64,000 bases of DNA from Candidatus Bathyarchaeia archaeon (lineage in GTDB: Archaea > Thermoproteota > Bathyarchaeia > Bathyarchaeales > Bathycorpusculaceae), in contig JAVZEV010000001.1 in assembly GCA_038873195.1 (NCBI GenBank), positions 958,490 to 1,022,489 of the forward strand, given 5' to 3'. The notes under the pieces were generated by a model. It searched no databases. It saw only the letters and a program-made list of their open reading frames with translations, and was not told the origin of the DNA. This document shows, one piece after another, positions 1 to 8,813 of the stretch. Numbering within the stretch: position 1 is the stretch's first letter; every line of letters starts with the position of its first letter. Made by a program: the position numbers and the translations under genes.

Positions 1-532
1 TTACGAAAAAGGAGTTCAGGTTCTTGTCAATGCGGTTCCAAAAGTTTTGGAGAAAGTTAACGCGAAATTTGTAATAGTAGGCAATGGTTACATGAAAGAG
101 CAGCTTTCAGGCATCATTAAAAGTTTAGGATTATCACATAAAGTGCTTTTCACTGGATTTGTTGATGACGAAACATTGAAGAAATTGCAGAAATGTGCAG
201 ATGTTTCAGTAGTGCCCTCGCTTTTCGAACCTTTCGGGATAGTGGCTCTTGAAGCGATGGCGGCGAAGAGTCCTGTTGTGGTTTCGGACACGGGTGGTTT
301 GTCAGAAATAGTCGAGCATGATGTGACGGGCGTTAAAACGTACGTTAATAATCCAGACTCGTTGGCGTGGGGGATAACGAAAGTGTTACTTGACGAAAAA
401 TACGCAGATTGGATAAGAACAAACGCGTACAAGAAAGTTCAAGAAAAATACGATTGGAACAACATAGCCCAACAAACAAAGGCGATTTACCAAACAGTCT
501 TAAAAGACTACTCAAAGAGCTTCTGGGCATAA
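1..532 (+). CDS. Glycosyltransferase family 4, C-terminal part (5' end outside window)
   Basis: This is the donor-binding half of a GT-B glycosyltransferase, the type that moves a sugar from a nucleotide-sugar to a glycan or starch-like acceptor in the cytoplasm. The frame is open from base 2, so the gene begins before the window; the first in-frame start (TTG at 47) lies inside the Rossmann domain and is not the true start. The visible part has the order usual for GT4: a VIVGNG strand, a LFTGFVDD segment, and the retaining-enzyme E-x7-E motif in EPFGIVALE, followed by SDTGGLSEIV and a C-terminal helix. The family is clear but substrate is not. The next gene is convergent, about 57 bases away. 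Confidence 0.85.
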   Translation, partial: YEKGVQVLVNAVPKVLEKVNAKFVIVGNGYMKEQLSGIIKSLGLSHKVLFTGFVDDETLKKLQKCADVSVVPSLFEPFGIVALEAMAAKSPVVVSDTGGLSEIVEHDVTGVKTYVNNPDSLAWGITKVLLDEKYADWIRTNAYKKVQEKYDWNNIAQQTKAIYQTVLKDYSKSFWA

Positions 533-589
533 ACTTGTTTAGAACATTTCTTAAAAGATAGAAAAAGGGAAAGTTTTAGGCTTTGGTGG

Positions 590-1768
590 TTAAGGTATTT
601 TCATGTTGTATCCGTTTATTTCGAATACAAAGTGGGCTGTTTGAGTGTATGGTATTGAAGGTAGGAATTTTAGGTCTATGGTTTGTGTTGGTGTCAAGTC
701 CACACGCTTTTCATCGTCTAACATTAGTTTGGTTGTTACATAGCCAAGTTCGTTGTGATAAGCGTATATTAACGGACACGGGTTCCATTTTCCTTGATAA
801 TCCACAGCATAAAGCTTCACTTGGTCAATATGGCTAGTGTAATTGTCTAACTCTCTTAATTGAAGCTTGTAAACACCGTTTTCTAAGGCTAAAGAGTTCT
901 CTAGTGTGTGCTGAACGGTTATGTCCGATTCTGCATGAATATTTAACACGCCTTCATCAGCGTAGTCTGTGCCATTCCAAACAAACAACGTTGGACAACC
1001 ACCACCGCCACCACCGCCTCCTTCTACAGTGAATGACGTATCGCCTTGCTCCACTGTCAACCAGCAATCTGTTTCAGATGGGATGTCGTCTCCTATTATA
1101 AAGTTGGTATCCATTAAAGCGATGCCTATTGGCACCAAACCATACAAGTACTCCCACCACATTGCACGTACATGAATCCATATGGTAGCATGATGCCCTT
1201 GGTGAGCTTGTGCAAGACCATTTTGAATTCCGATACTTCCTGCTCCTTCAGTGTAAACGCTACCTCGAAAAGGGTCGTAACCGTACATTTCTGCAAGCTG
1301 TTGTAGATGAGTATATCCATCCTTCTCGTATCTAGTGTAGTTAGTGTAAAAGTCACCGCTTATGGCGTTGATTGTTGCTCCCAAAGATAGAAATTCGGTT
1401 CCAACTGTAAGTGTCCATGAGACGGGCTGTCCACTTTGAGACGATGAGGTAGGATACCATCTTTTATATACCGCGTAATCACAGTTTCCACAATCGCATT
1501 TATAAAAGACCCATATAGCCCATCCATGAGGAATAAAGTCACTAAAGAATTCGTGCCAGCAATATTGCCATATATAAAATTTGAAGGCAAATTCCTCATT
1601 AGCCGTTGGATATGTAGGGTTGTAGGGAATTATTGGGAAATACTCAACATAGAATTCGCATTTGTCATCTTTGTATCTTTCGTACCCTGAAGATAGAGCG
1701 TACACATGGCTTGTTTGAAGCAGAGGTACTAGCAATAGCAAGATGAACAGTAAGGATACTTTCTTCAT
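590..1768 (-). CDS. Secreted protein with octaglycine linker
   Basis: A 392-residue protein I cannot assign to a function. It starts with a clear signal peptide (MKK, about 15 hydrophobic residues, VYA before a likely cleavage site). The N-terminal two thirds are rich in Trp, Tyr and Cys. A run of eight glycines follows at about residues 252-259, then CPTLFVWNG and a C-terminal beta-rich part of about 130 residues. The Gly-run/Cys/WNG arrangement recurs, from memory, in large archaeal surface proteins. An AGAGG-like site about 11 bases before the ATG supports this start. The gene overlaps the end of the upstream membrane protein gene by 104 bases, so the two are probably cotranscribed. Confidence 0.7.
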   Translation of the reverse strand: MKKVSLLFILLLLVPLLQTSHVYALSSGYERYKDDKCEFYVEYFPIIPYNPTYPTANEEFAFKFYIWQYCWHEFFSDFIPHGWAIWVFYKCDCGNCDYAVYKRWYPTSSSQSGQPVSWTLTVGTEFLSLGATINAISGDFYTNYTRYEKDGYTHLQQLAEMYGYDPFRGSVYTEGAGSIGIQNGLAQAHQGHHATIWIHVRAMWWEYLYGLVPIGIALMDTNFIIGDDIPSETDCWLTVEQGDTSFTVEGGGGGGGGCPTLFVWNGTDYADEGVLNIHAESDITVQHTLENSLALENGVYKLQLRELDNYTSHIDQVKLYAVDYQGKWNPCPLIYAYHNELGYVTTKLMLDDEKRVDLTPTQTIDLKFLPSIPYTQTAHFVFEINGYNMKIP

Positions 1769-2261
1769 TTTTCGAAACCTCTATTTTTCTAGGGGGTGTC
1801 GTCTGTTTGTAGGTTAGATAGAGAGTATATGCAAAGATAGCCCATGCGACAACCGTGCCTACGTTAATAACCCAAAGAAGTACATGCTCTCCCAATGTCC
1901 GTTCTACTTCTGGGAAATAGGCTATTTGGATGTAGTAGTAGTCACTGTAGTATTTTATTATGTCATGCCCTTTTGAATAGTTGAAGTATTCTTCAAACCA
2001 GTAACGAGCACTACTCAATTTGGGAAGTTCAATGAAATCACGGACAGCATCGCTCGCTATTGTATATTCATAAGGACTGCCGGAGAAATCGCTTTGAGTG
2101 AGGTCTGTGTACGTAGGTGGTGGAATTTCCCACTCAGACAACTTGTGAGTGTTCAGGTACACTGAATATGGGATATTATGGAATTGGAAGTTGTAGGCTA
2201 CGACTATTAGGCTTAGAAAAGCTAAAACTATTAGGATAGCAGCAACTCGCACGTTCATCAT
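1665..2261 (-). CDS. Membrane protein with two terminal TM helices
   Basis: A 198-residue protein of unknown function. One hydrophobic helix lies near the N-terminus (VAAILIVLAFLSLIVVAY) and a second near residues 147-170; between them is a probably extracellular domain of about 110 residues rich in Tyr. The tail after the second helix is short and basic. The frame is open for 17 more codons upstream, but the double ATG at 2261/2258 directly follows a G-rich ribosome-binding-like stretch, so I start there. The last 104 bases also encode the signal peptide and start of the secreted protein downstream. No homologue is recognised. Confidence 0.6.
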   Translation of the reverse strand: MMNVRVAAILIVLAFLSLIVVAYNFQFHNIPYSVYLNTHKLSEWEIPPPTYTDLTQSDFSGSPYEYTIASDAVRDFIELPKLSSARYWFEEYFNYSKGHDIIKYYSDYYYIQIAYFPEVERTLGEHVLLWVINVGTVVAWAIFAYTLYLTYKQTTPPRKIEVSKNEESILTVHLAIASTSASNKPCVRSIFRVRKIQR

Positions 2262-2316
2262 CGCCCCCCCTTGTTCTCTTTCTGCCCTTCGTTTAGGGCT
2301 AGGCGGTGACACGTCT

Positions 2317-2335
2317 CCACAGTATTTAACTGTGG
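2317..2335. promoter_or_regulatory. Perfect 7-bp dyad over a TATA-like box
   Basis: CCACAGT and ACTGTGG form a perfect inverted repeat with the 5-base spacer ATTTA. Read on the minus strand the centre is TTAAATA, which resembles an archaeal TATA box, about 60 bases before the membrane protein start at 2261. It could be an operator, or a short hairpin; the sequence alone cannot decide. Confidence 0.4.
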
Positions 2336-2479
2336 TTTGAACATTTAGCCTTTTCCTTCATTTTGTTTTTCACCACCCAATAATTCAAGTTTTTCCAATA
2401 AACAAAAATGCTATTTCAAGTCTGGTTTAATCCGGAAACAGAAAAAGAGACCCATGCAATGAAATGCTTACGCGCACTA

Positions 2480-3400
2480 CTACGGATATTTCAGTTTGAT
2501 GGCTTTGTTTTCGCATGCGTCAACACATTTCATGCAGTAGATGCATTCTGGGTCGCTAAATTTCTCCCAAGGCAAATCCAAAATCTGGACACGCATCGGA
2601 CAAGCCTCAACACAGAGGCGACATTCACCTTTGGTGCATTTGGTTAAATCTCTACGTAAGCCGAGAAAACTAAACCTGTTCAAAACAGCCATAATCGCCC
2701 CGTGAGGACAGAAATATTTGCACCAGCTTCGAGGAACAAATACAGCAAAAGTGATAACACAGCTCATTATGAACAGTTGCGCCCAGAAAAGCAGAGGCAA
2801 AATTGCAATAAAAGACCCAGCATCCACAGTTTGACTTATAAACGCGGCGCTTGCACTCTGAACAAATGCCGGCAACGTTCCAAACAAAGTTTCCGCAGGA
2901 CTCAAAGCAGTGAACGGCGCCTGTGTGAAAATGCCCAAAGCACTTTCATAGCTTCTGTAGGTCCCAGCAAGTTTTGTGGCTGCGAAGGTTCCACTAATGA
3001 ACAAAGTGATTAATAGGATGCTATATTTCACGTATATCAGAGTTTCATGAGTTCGCGGCGAAATTTCTCGTTTCTTACGGCTAATGAAGCCAACTAAGTC
3101 TTGAACAAAACCGAACGGACAAACCCAACCGCACAATGATTTGCCAATTAAAATGCCAACAACTAGGAAAGAAGCAACAGCAACCCATGGAAAAACAGCA
3201 TTGTACAACATAAGCTGTATTGCAGTATACGCATCACCTACCGTGTTAGGCTGAAGCCTCCAAGTCCACATAACAGGAAGCAAAAGGGGCAAAGAACCCA
3301 AATTGAAAACGATCGCGCTGAAAAATATGAAAGACAAGAACTGCACTATCCTTCGTGGCGTGTTATACTTCAGCAAAGCTTTCTTGAGTTTGCCAGCCAA
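2480..3400 (-). CDS. Membrane polyferredoxin, NapH/NosR/CcoG-like
   Basis: A 306-residue integral membrane iron-sulfur protein likely to move electrons at or across the membrane. About five hydrophobic segments are visible. Two cysteine motifs typical of the NapH/NosR family lie between them (CGWVCPFG and WCKYFCPHGA), and the C-terminus carries a ferredoxin domain with two four-cysteine sets (CTKGECRLCVEACP and CIYCMKCVDACE), hence two [4Fe-4S] clusters. It follows tldE by 41 bases on the same strand and may be the last gene of the tldD-tldE unit. The electron donor and acceptor are not indicated. Confidence 0.85.
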   Translation of the reverse strand: MAGKLKKALLKYNTPRRIVQFLSFIFFSAIVFNLGSLPLLLPVMWTWRLQPNTVGDAYTAIQLMLYNAVFPWVAVASFLVVGILIGKSLCGWVCPFGFVQDLVGFISRKKREISPRTHETLIYVKYSILLITLFISGTFAATKLAGTYRSYESALGIFTQAPFTALSPAETLFGTLPAFVQSASAAFISQTVDAGSFIAILPLLFWAQLFIMSCVITFAVFVPRSWCKYFCPHGAIMAVLNRFSFLGLRRDLTKCTKGECRLCVEACPMRVQILDLPWEKFSDPECIYCMKCVDACENKAIKLKYP

Positions 3401-3441
3401 TTTCTCGCCTCTTCCATGCGAATAATGAAAGTCTCTGTTAT

Positions 3442-4806
3442 TTATTTTCCGATTACTTTAACGTTTTCCACAAGAACCCACGGCGCAACTAACTGCCCAA
3501 TCTTACGCTCATTGTTAGCCAGCATAGAAACATTCTTTAATACTTGAAAAATGTTACCAGCAATCATAACTCCCCTAGTGGCGTGAGCGATTTTACCGTC
3601 TTTTATTTTCCAAGCGGGCGTCGCAACTACAGAGAATTCTCCGCTAGCAGGGTTGCTACTATGGGCACCTTGTAAAAAGGATACAATGAGACCATCCGTG
3701 ACTTCGTTGACGAGTTCTTCCGGCGACTTTTTCCCAGGCAAAATGTGAAAGTTTGTGGCTTCAATGCTTGGCGTCGACAAATATCCGGCTCTGGTGGCGT
3801 TTCCAGTGCTTTCTTTTTCTTCTTTCTTAGCAGTGTAATTGTCGTAGATAAAATTGCGTAGAATGCCCTTCTCGATTATCGCTGTTTTTTGCTGAGGAAC
3901 ACCTTCACCGTCAAACCTCCAAGTTTGAAGCCCACCCTTAAACAAGCCATCGTCATAGATTGTCACATTTTCTGATGCAACCTTTTCGCCTATCTTGCCT
4001 TTAAACGCAGATTGGTTTCTCTGCACGAAACCCGCCTTAACAGCATTGATTAAAGTGAAATAGAAAAGTTGCTGCAACGCGAACTGCGTAAATATAACAT
4101 TGGTGCTCTTTGTCTCTATTTTCTTCGCTTTCAAAGCAGAAACTGTCAATCGCGCGGCTTCTTCACCAACCCATTCCGGATCAATACTATAGCTTCTTTC
4201 AGCGTTAAACTCAAAACACACAGGTGTCACCTCGCTACCTTCTTGAGCAATTGCCGCTAAGCTGCATTCGATGACTGTGCCTTGGTCGAAACATGCAACA
4301 CCGTTGGAGTTAGCCACTGCAGAAGATAAGTATGAAGCGCCGGCGCCTCCCTCTATGAGAAAAACCCGCTTGTCCTTTTTCTCAGCCGCATCTAACATTG
4401 CAGAAGCAATTTTGACTAAATCTTCTGAATTAAGATGCGCAACTTTGTTGTCATAAGTGTTTTCTACCGTTGCAAGAGGCTTTTTGCTTGAAAAGCCATG
4501 CCAGTCCTCGTCCGGTTTGCTTGCTTTTGCAAAACTTATCGCTTTCAGAACCGTCTCCTCAGTTGCTGTCTTGTTTTCCAGCATGTTAGTGTAGGAAAAG
4601 CCCACAGCCTTTTTTATTACAGCTCTAACGCCTAATCCCCTGTCAATCATGCGGGAACTTTTGGCAATCTGCCCACGTTCAATAACAACATTATTAGCGA
4701 AACCTTGATACACAAACGCCTCAGCTTCATCAGCGCCCTTCTTCAAGGCGAAACTAACTGCGTCTTCAGCTAGACTTAACATTTCCTGCTGCTTAAGCAC
4801 TGCCAC
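3442..4806 (-). CDS. tldE: TldE/PmbA-family protein
   Basis: A 454-residue member of the TldD/PmbA family, the non-catalytic partner of TldD. In bacteria the TldD-TldE heterodimer is a metalloprotease that degrades unfolded peptides and processes some ribosomal peptide natural products. This copy has the family start ([19 protein letters not shown]) and the late [18 protein letters not shown] block but no HExxxH motif, which identifies it as TldE. Its start overlaps the end of tldD by 14 bases, so the two are translationally coupled. The substrate in archaea is unknown to me. Confidence 0.9.
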   Translation of the reverse strand: MAVLKQQEMLSLAEDAVSFALKKGADEAEAFVYQGFANNVVIERGQIAKSSRMIDRGLGVRAVIKKAVGFSYTNMLENKTATEETVLKAISFAKASKPDEDWHGFSSKKPLATVENTYDNKVAHLNSEDLVKIASAMLDAAEKKDKRVFLIEGGAGASYLSSAVANSNGVACFDQGTVIECSLAAIAQEGSEVTPVCFEFNAERSYSIDPEWVGEEAARLTVSALKAKKIETKSTNVIFTQFALQQLFYFTLINAVKAGFVQRNQSAFKGKIGEKVASENVTIYDDGLFKGGLQTWRFDGEGVPQQKTAIIEKGILRNFIYDNYTAKKEEKESTGNATRAGYLSTPSIEATNFHILPGKKSPEELVNEVTDGLIVSFLQGAHSSNPASGEFSVVATPAWKIKDGKIAHATRGVMIAGNIFQVLKNVSMLANNERKIGQLVAPWVLVENVKVIGK

Positions 4807-6178
4807 CCACCAAAACCTCCTTTACCCTAATATGGGGACCGCCGTCGCATACGAAGGCGGTCTGTCCCTTTCCGCATCTCCCAGGCGATAACACAAAATC
4901 TTTTCCAACCGCGTCCACTTTTAGCAAAGTTTCAAGCGTGTTACCGCTTATAGAAGCATTACGCACTGGTTCGCGTACTTCTCCTTTTATTATCTCATAT
5001 GCTTCTTGGATTCCAACCTGGAAAGTGCCGTCCAAATTTGCTTGCCCACCACGAAAACTCTTGAAGTAGTAGCCAAATTTTATGCCTTCGGTTAGTTCTT
5101 CGAAAGAATAATCCTTGGGCTCCAAGAACGTGTTGCGCATCCGTATTATAGGCTCAACTCTAAAATCTTCAGCTCTGGCGTTACCGGTTGGTTCCATGTT
5201 CAATTTGTGCGCGGTCTCGCGGTTATGCATCAATCCAGCCACAACACCGTCTTTCACGAGAAGCGTCTTCTGTGCTGGAACCCCTTCATCATCATACTTA
5301 AAAGAACCGAAAGCGTCTTTAACAGTTCCATCATCATAGAAAGTGACCATGTTAGACGCTATCTTCTTCCCAAACTTGTTTAACAACACTGAACCAGACA
5401 AGGTCAAATCAGCCTCTGCAAGATGACCAAAAGCTTCATGAACAAAAACGCCAACAACATTGGGTCCCAAAACCACAGGAAATGAGCCACCTTTGGGAGA
5501 TTTAGCTTTTAACTGTTCCACTGCTCGTTTCGCAACACTTTCACCTATTTTTTCTGGAGTTTCAACATCAAATATCTCGTAGCCTGATGTGGAACCTATC
5601 TCCTCTCGGCTGAAAGTGTAAACTTCTGCCTCTGATGCCGTGGCGGTTATTCTTGACCACACATACAGCTTGTTTTGCTCAATGTCAGTTCCCTCATTAT
5701 TCACGAAATAGTTGGTTCCAGTCAAGTCAAGATAATCTATTGTACAGCTTTTTACACGTTTATTGTAGCCCAGTATGGTGTTGTTAATTGCTAGTGTGGT
5801 GTTTATCTTGTCTTCTATCGGAACATCTGAGGGGTCTTTCCGTGGTTTCGCAATAACTTTATCTTCAATGGCTTTTGCTTCCGCAAGTTTTATCGGGCTC
5901 TTAAGTCTCGCACTTGCAACCTTTGCCATTTTGCAAGCGTCTGAAACAGCCTCCGTTAAGGTTTCAATGTTTACAGAACCAACTGATGCAAAACCCCAAG
6001 CACCATTAACCAGCACTCGCAGCGCCACACCGTTTTCGATTCCTTGTTTTGCCGCTTCAACATGACCTTCCTTAAGCGTAAGCATGGTCTTGAAAAGTTT
6101 TTGCGCCCGAACCTCAGCGTATTCGGCTCCAAACTTTTGAGCTGCTACATCAACAGTTTTAACGAGAATGTCTTTCAA
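4793..6178 (-). CDS. tldD: TldD metalloprotease
   Basis: A 461-residue TldD homologue, the catalytic half of the TldD/TldE peptidase. The zinc motif HEAFGH is at residues 247-252, followed by the conserved HLAEAD. Other family blocks are [28 protein letters not shown] and the glycine-rich C-terminus [21 protein letters not shown] use the TTG at 6178; an AAGGG sequence nine bases upstream can serve as ribosome-binding site and lies inside a perfect hairpin (6187-6212). A TATA-like TTTATATAAC lies near 6230-6240 on the minus strand. No precursor peptide gene was seen nearby, so the target stays open. Confidence 0.92.
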   Translation of the reverse strand: MKDILVKTVDVAAQKFGAEYAEVRAQKLFKTMLTLKEGHVEAAKQGIENGVALRVLVNGAWGFASVGSVNIETLTEAVSDACKMAKVASARLKSPIKLAEAKAIEDKVIAKPRKDPSDVPIEDKINTTLAINNTILGYNKRVKSCTIDYLDLTGTNYFVNNEGTDIEQNKLYVWSRITATASEAEVYTFSREEIGSTSGYEIFDVETPEKIGESVAKRAVEQLKAKSPKGGSFPVVLGPNVVGVFVHEAFGHLAEADLTLSGSVLLNKFGKKIASNMVTFYDDGTVKDAFGSFKYDDEGVPAQKTLLVKDGVVAGLMHNRETAHKLNMEPTGNARAEDFRVEPIIRMRNTFLEPKDYSFEELTEGIKFGYYFKSFRGGQANLDGTFQVGIQEAYEIIKGEVREPVRNASISGNTLETLLKVDAVGKDFVLSPGRCGKGQTAFVCDGGPHIRVKEVLVGGSA

Positions 6179-6186
6179 ATGTGCTG

Positions 6187-6212
6187 CCCTTCTAATGTGA
6201 GTGTTAGAAGGG
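6187..6212 (-). promoter_or_regulatory. 9-bp perfect dyad in the tldD leader
   Basis: CCCTTCTAA and TTAGAAGGG are perfect inverted arms with an 8-base loop. They lie between the TATA-like box near 6230-6240 and the tldD start at 6178. The 3' arm in the mRNA holds the AAGGG ribosome-binding site, so the hairpin could block translation; as DNA it sits where an archaeal repressor would block initiation. Confidence 0.5.
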
Positions 6213-6326
6213 ATTTATTCAGAAGTACAGTTATATAAATGGTTATGGTTTTTATGGTTAGTATGTAAAAATTGCAGAGTTTAAATTATAGGACGAAACA
6301 GCAAAATTAGGAAAATGAAAAGTTGG

Positions 6327-6665
6327 CTATGCCTTTCGCATGAGCAATTTTACTTGGCTGGCAAAGTCGTATTCTTCTTGGACTCTTTCCAGGTCTAGTC
6401 TGCGGAGTAAGCCATAGTTAGAGTAGATGTCATCTAGAATCTTACGTTCGACAACATAGGCGCCAGACCTAAGAAAATCCTCGAGGCCTCTTGCAAAAAG
6501 TTCGATTTTCTCAGCTATTTCATCTCTTTTAAGAGAGTAATTGTTTTCTAGATGCTTGTAAATTAGAAGCGTTGCTTCGTCGCCGAAAACTTGCCTTAAC
6601 ACTCTATCGATGATTTTCGAGATTTTGTCTTCTTTCTTGTTTGCGGGTTGGATTATGTGTTGCAA
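6327..6665 (-). CDS. Small helical protein, possibly NitrOD5-like
   Basis: A 112-residue soluble, mostly alpha-helical protein. The central part (KHLENNYSLKRDEIAEKIELF followed by LEDFLRSGAYVVERKILDDIY) resembles a small archaeal domain I associate with the NitrOD5/DUF3227 group, but that link is from memory and weak. It has no cysteine, signal peptide or catalytic motif. It stands alone between tldD and the EndoQ-like gene, with about 150 and 98 bases on either side. Codon use looks like its neighbours. A signalling or adaptor role would be a guess. Confidence 0.65.
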   Translation of the reverse strand: MQHIIQPANKKEDKISKIIDRVLRQVFGDEATLLIYKHLENNYSLKRDEIAEKIELFARGLEDFLRSGAYVVERKILDDIYSNYGLLRRLDLERVQEEYDFASQVKLLMRKA

Positions 6666-6763
6666 TGTGAACCCTCATACAGCATCGTATGTATTACGAC
6701 TTAATAAGTCTTCCCGTATATCCGCTAAACACATATACAGTTAAGAATACGTAAAAGAGACGA

Positions 6764-8062
6764 TTACATGAAGTCTGTAATATTCAACTGTTGAACTCTT
6801 TGCAAAACAGGCTTCGCCGCAGAACCTTCTTCAAAAAGCACCAGACGCCCGTACACACCATCGTATCCAGGCACTATTCTGATTCGCCCTTCCCTAACTC
6901 TAATTATTGCCTCAGCAATCTTCTCATCAACAACATCACACAATGCCTCTTTTGAAGAATCAATCAGCACCGTGTACTCGTCACCAAACTTTTCAACAAG
7001 AGCATTGTAAATGCTCCACACTTGCTGAGCAGAAGGAGAATCAACACCTAATACAGTCATGATAATTTCAGAAAGCGGAAGCAACCGCATAAAACCTATC
7101 GTGCCGTCAGGTTTAAAGTCGGGTTGTCGATCGGCCAATTCTTCAACACGTTGTTCCACGCCTTTTGTAAGTTTTCTGCGACAAACAGGACAAATATTAC
7201 CAAGTTTGATTGCCTCTTGCGGAGAAAGCGCGACATTACAGTTTCGATGGCCTGTCCAATGATATTTTCCATATGCTGGGTCTGTTTCTATGGTAAACCT
7301 GAACCGCTCTTTATCTTTAGAACGAAGCACATCTAAAATCTCATGATAACTTGGCTTGTCTAGTTCGAAGACGTTCGCCTCACGTCCAATGCGCCAAGGC
7401 CAGAAGCTGTGGCTGTCGCTGTTAGAAACCAGTGTGAATTTGTCGAGTTTGCTTAGGCGCCAGTTCATTGGTGGGTCGGATGAGAGCCCTGTTTCTAATG
7501 CATAAATGTGCTTTGTCATGTCTTGATAACATTCTTCGACGCTGTTGAAGCCGCTGAAGGCGCCGAAGATGCTGAACCATGGAGTCCAAGCGTGAGCTGG
7601 AAAAATCGTGTTTTCGCTTGAGACTTCCATTACCTCTTCTACTAAATGCGGTGCATCCATGTTTAATGTTGGTCTACCGTCGACCGTTAAGTCGCCATAT
7701 TTTGATAGCCTGTCGTTGATTTGCGCGGCAACGTCTATGTTAGGCGTCAAAATAACGTGGTGTACTTTTTTTAACTCATTCTCAAAGGTGAAAACGGTGC
7801 TCACTTCTGTTGTTATCATAAAATAAATTTGAGACTCAAAGTTTCCAACCATTCTATACAAGCCAATATCTAATTCTTGAACTAACGTTTCCTGCAGTTC
7901 TTTAAGCCATTTCGGATGTGTAAAATCGCCCGTGCCAACCAATGTTAAGCCTTTTATCTTTGCGAAACGAGCGATTTCTTCAACTGACATTTTTTGGCTT
8001 GTGGCACGACTATAACGACTATGAATATGAAGGTCAGCTATCACTCTCAAGCTTCTTTTCAC
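6764..8062 (-). CDS. EndoQ-like PHP-domain endonuclease
   Basis: A 432-residue PHP-domain protein matching the endonuclease Q family in length and layout. EndoQ cuts DNA 5' of deaminated bases (uracil, hypoxanthine, xanthine) and abasic sites, starting a repair route found mainly in archaea. The first PHP motif is ADLHIHSRYSRAT near residues 9-21, followed by GTGDFTHP; later come the metal-site blocks HAWTP and SNSDSHSFWPWRIGRE. A zinc-binding region (HRNCNV...CPVCRRK) lies around residues 265-295. The first 29 bases overlap the end of the DedA-like gene, suggesting one transcript. TTG at 8050 is an alternative start. Confidence 0.88.
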   Translation of the reverse strand: MKRSLRVIADLHIHSRYSRATSQKMSVEEIARFAKIKGLTLVGTGDFTHPKWLKELQETLVQELDIGLYRMVGNFESQIYFMITTEVSTVFTFENELKKVHHVILTPNIDVAAQINDRLSKYGDLTVDGRPTLNMDAPHLVEEVMEVSSENTIFPAHAWTPWFSIFGAFSGFNSVEECYQDMTKHIYALETGLSSDPPMNWRLSKLDKFTLVSNSDSHSFWPWRIGREANVFELDKPSYHEILDVLRSKDKERFRFTIETDPAYGKYHWTGHRNCNVALSPQEAIKLGNICPVCRRKLTKGVEQRVEELADRQPDFKPDGTIGFMRLLPLSEIIMTVLGVDSPSAQQVWSIYNALVEKFGDEYTVLIDSSKEALCDVVDEKIAEAIIRVREGRIRIVPGYDGVYGRLVLFEEGSAAKPVLQRVQQLNITDFM

Positions 8063-8681
8063 TATCCTTAGCTTCTGTTACGTATTTCTCTAAACGCTTC
8101 TCCCAGTCCACCTTAAACATTATAACAAATACAATTATTAACAAAACTATTGCAAGAACAAAACCAACCAACACAGACACCCAACCGCTTTCCACACCGA
8201 ATATGTCCTTAATTATGCCGATTGAAAATCGCCCCGCATATGCAACAATCAAATTCATACAAACTTTACCAACAAACGCCGGAATCAAAGCTTTAACAAC
8301 ACTATAACGCATAACACCCAAAGGAATAAACAATAAATCGTCAGGTAAAGGCGTCAATGCAAATACAAAAATAGTGATTGGACCATACTTGTTGAAGACT
8401 TTCACTAGAAAAGCCATTTTTTTCTTGTACTTTTCACTTATGACTTTCCTGCCGCCGATGCCAAGCAAATAACCCGAAAACTCACCTATTGCCGCACCAG
8501 TTCCAGCCGCAAGTGCAATCCAAATAGGCTCAAATTGCGCTCCTAACGTAAAGATAATGACAGTATATGGAAGGGGGAAAATAATCGACAACGCACCAAT
8601 TAAGCTGATTAAGAAAATTCCAAAATATCCATATTGCGTTGAAAGACTCGTCATCCATTTAACGATGTCGTCGAACTGCAA
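8034..8681 (-). CDS. DedA/VTT-domain membrane protein
   Basis: A 215-residue integral membrane protein of the DedA/SNARE-associated (VTT) superfamily. Members are lipid scramblases or flippases, or affect membrane potential; the activity of this one is not known. The hallmark blocks are visible: YGYFGIFLISLIGALSIIFPLPYTVI, GAAIGEFSGYLLGIGGRK with the G-x-x-x-G-Y signature, then FVFALTPLPDDLLFIPLGVMRY with the conserved PLPDD. Four to five hydrophobic segments are present and the C-terminus is charged. The TTG start at 8681 is preceded by AAAAGGAGA. It overlaps the EndoQ-like gene downstream. Confidence 0.85.
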   Translation of the reverse strand: MQFDDIVKWMTSLSTQYGYFGIFLISLIGALSIIFPLPYTVIIFTLGAQFEPIWIALAAGTGAAIGEFSGYLLGIGGRKVISEKYKKKMAFLVKVFNKYGPITIFVFALTPLPDDLLFIPLGVMRYSVVKALIPAFVGKVCMNLIVAYAGRFSIGIIKDIFGVESGWVSVLVGFVLAIVLLIIVFVIMFKVDWEKRLEKYVTEAKDSEKKLESDS

Positions 8682-8716
8682 CTGTAAAAGCTCTCCTTTT
8701 AACTCTGAATTAGAGC

Positions 8717-8729
8717 AATATACTTAAAG
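8717..8729. promoter_or_regulatory. TATA-like box in divergent dedA/ferredoxin region
   Basis: AATATACTTAAAG lies 36 bases before the dedA start on one side and about 85 bases before the ferredoxin ATG on the other. It is the only clear TATA-like element between the divergent genes and could serve either. The orientation is not certain. Confidence 0.4.
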
Positions 8730-8813
8730 AGGTTGTTATCGATAAAAAGCGTCACATTTAAATCACTGCAGAGTTACAGAAAATTTCTACAAGCTTTTCG
8801 GAAAGGATTCAAA

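Noticed and set aside
969-1175. Antisense frame with a run of eight prolines
   Set aside because: It is the complement of the glycine run in the secreted protein gene; no other coding sign.
2480-6700. A precursor-peptide gene for TldD/TldE
   Set aside because: The gaps around the pair are short and hold no convincing small open frame with a ribosome-binding site.
8733-8813. 27-codon N-terminal extension of the ferredoxin subunit
   Set aside because: It begins almost at the promoter element and is not ferredoxin-like; the AAAGGA site favours 8814.
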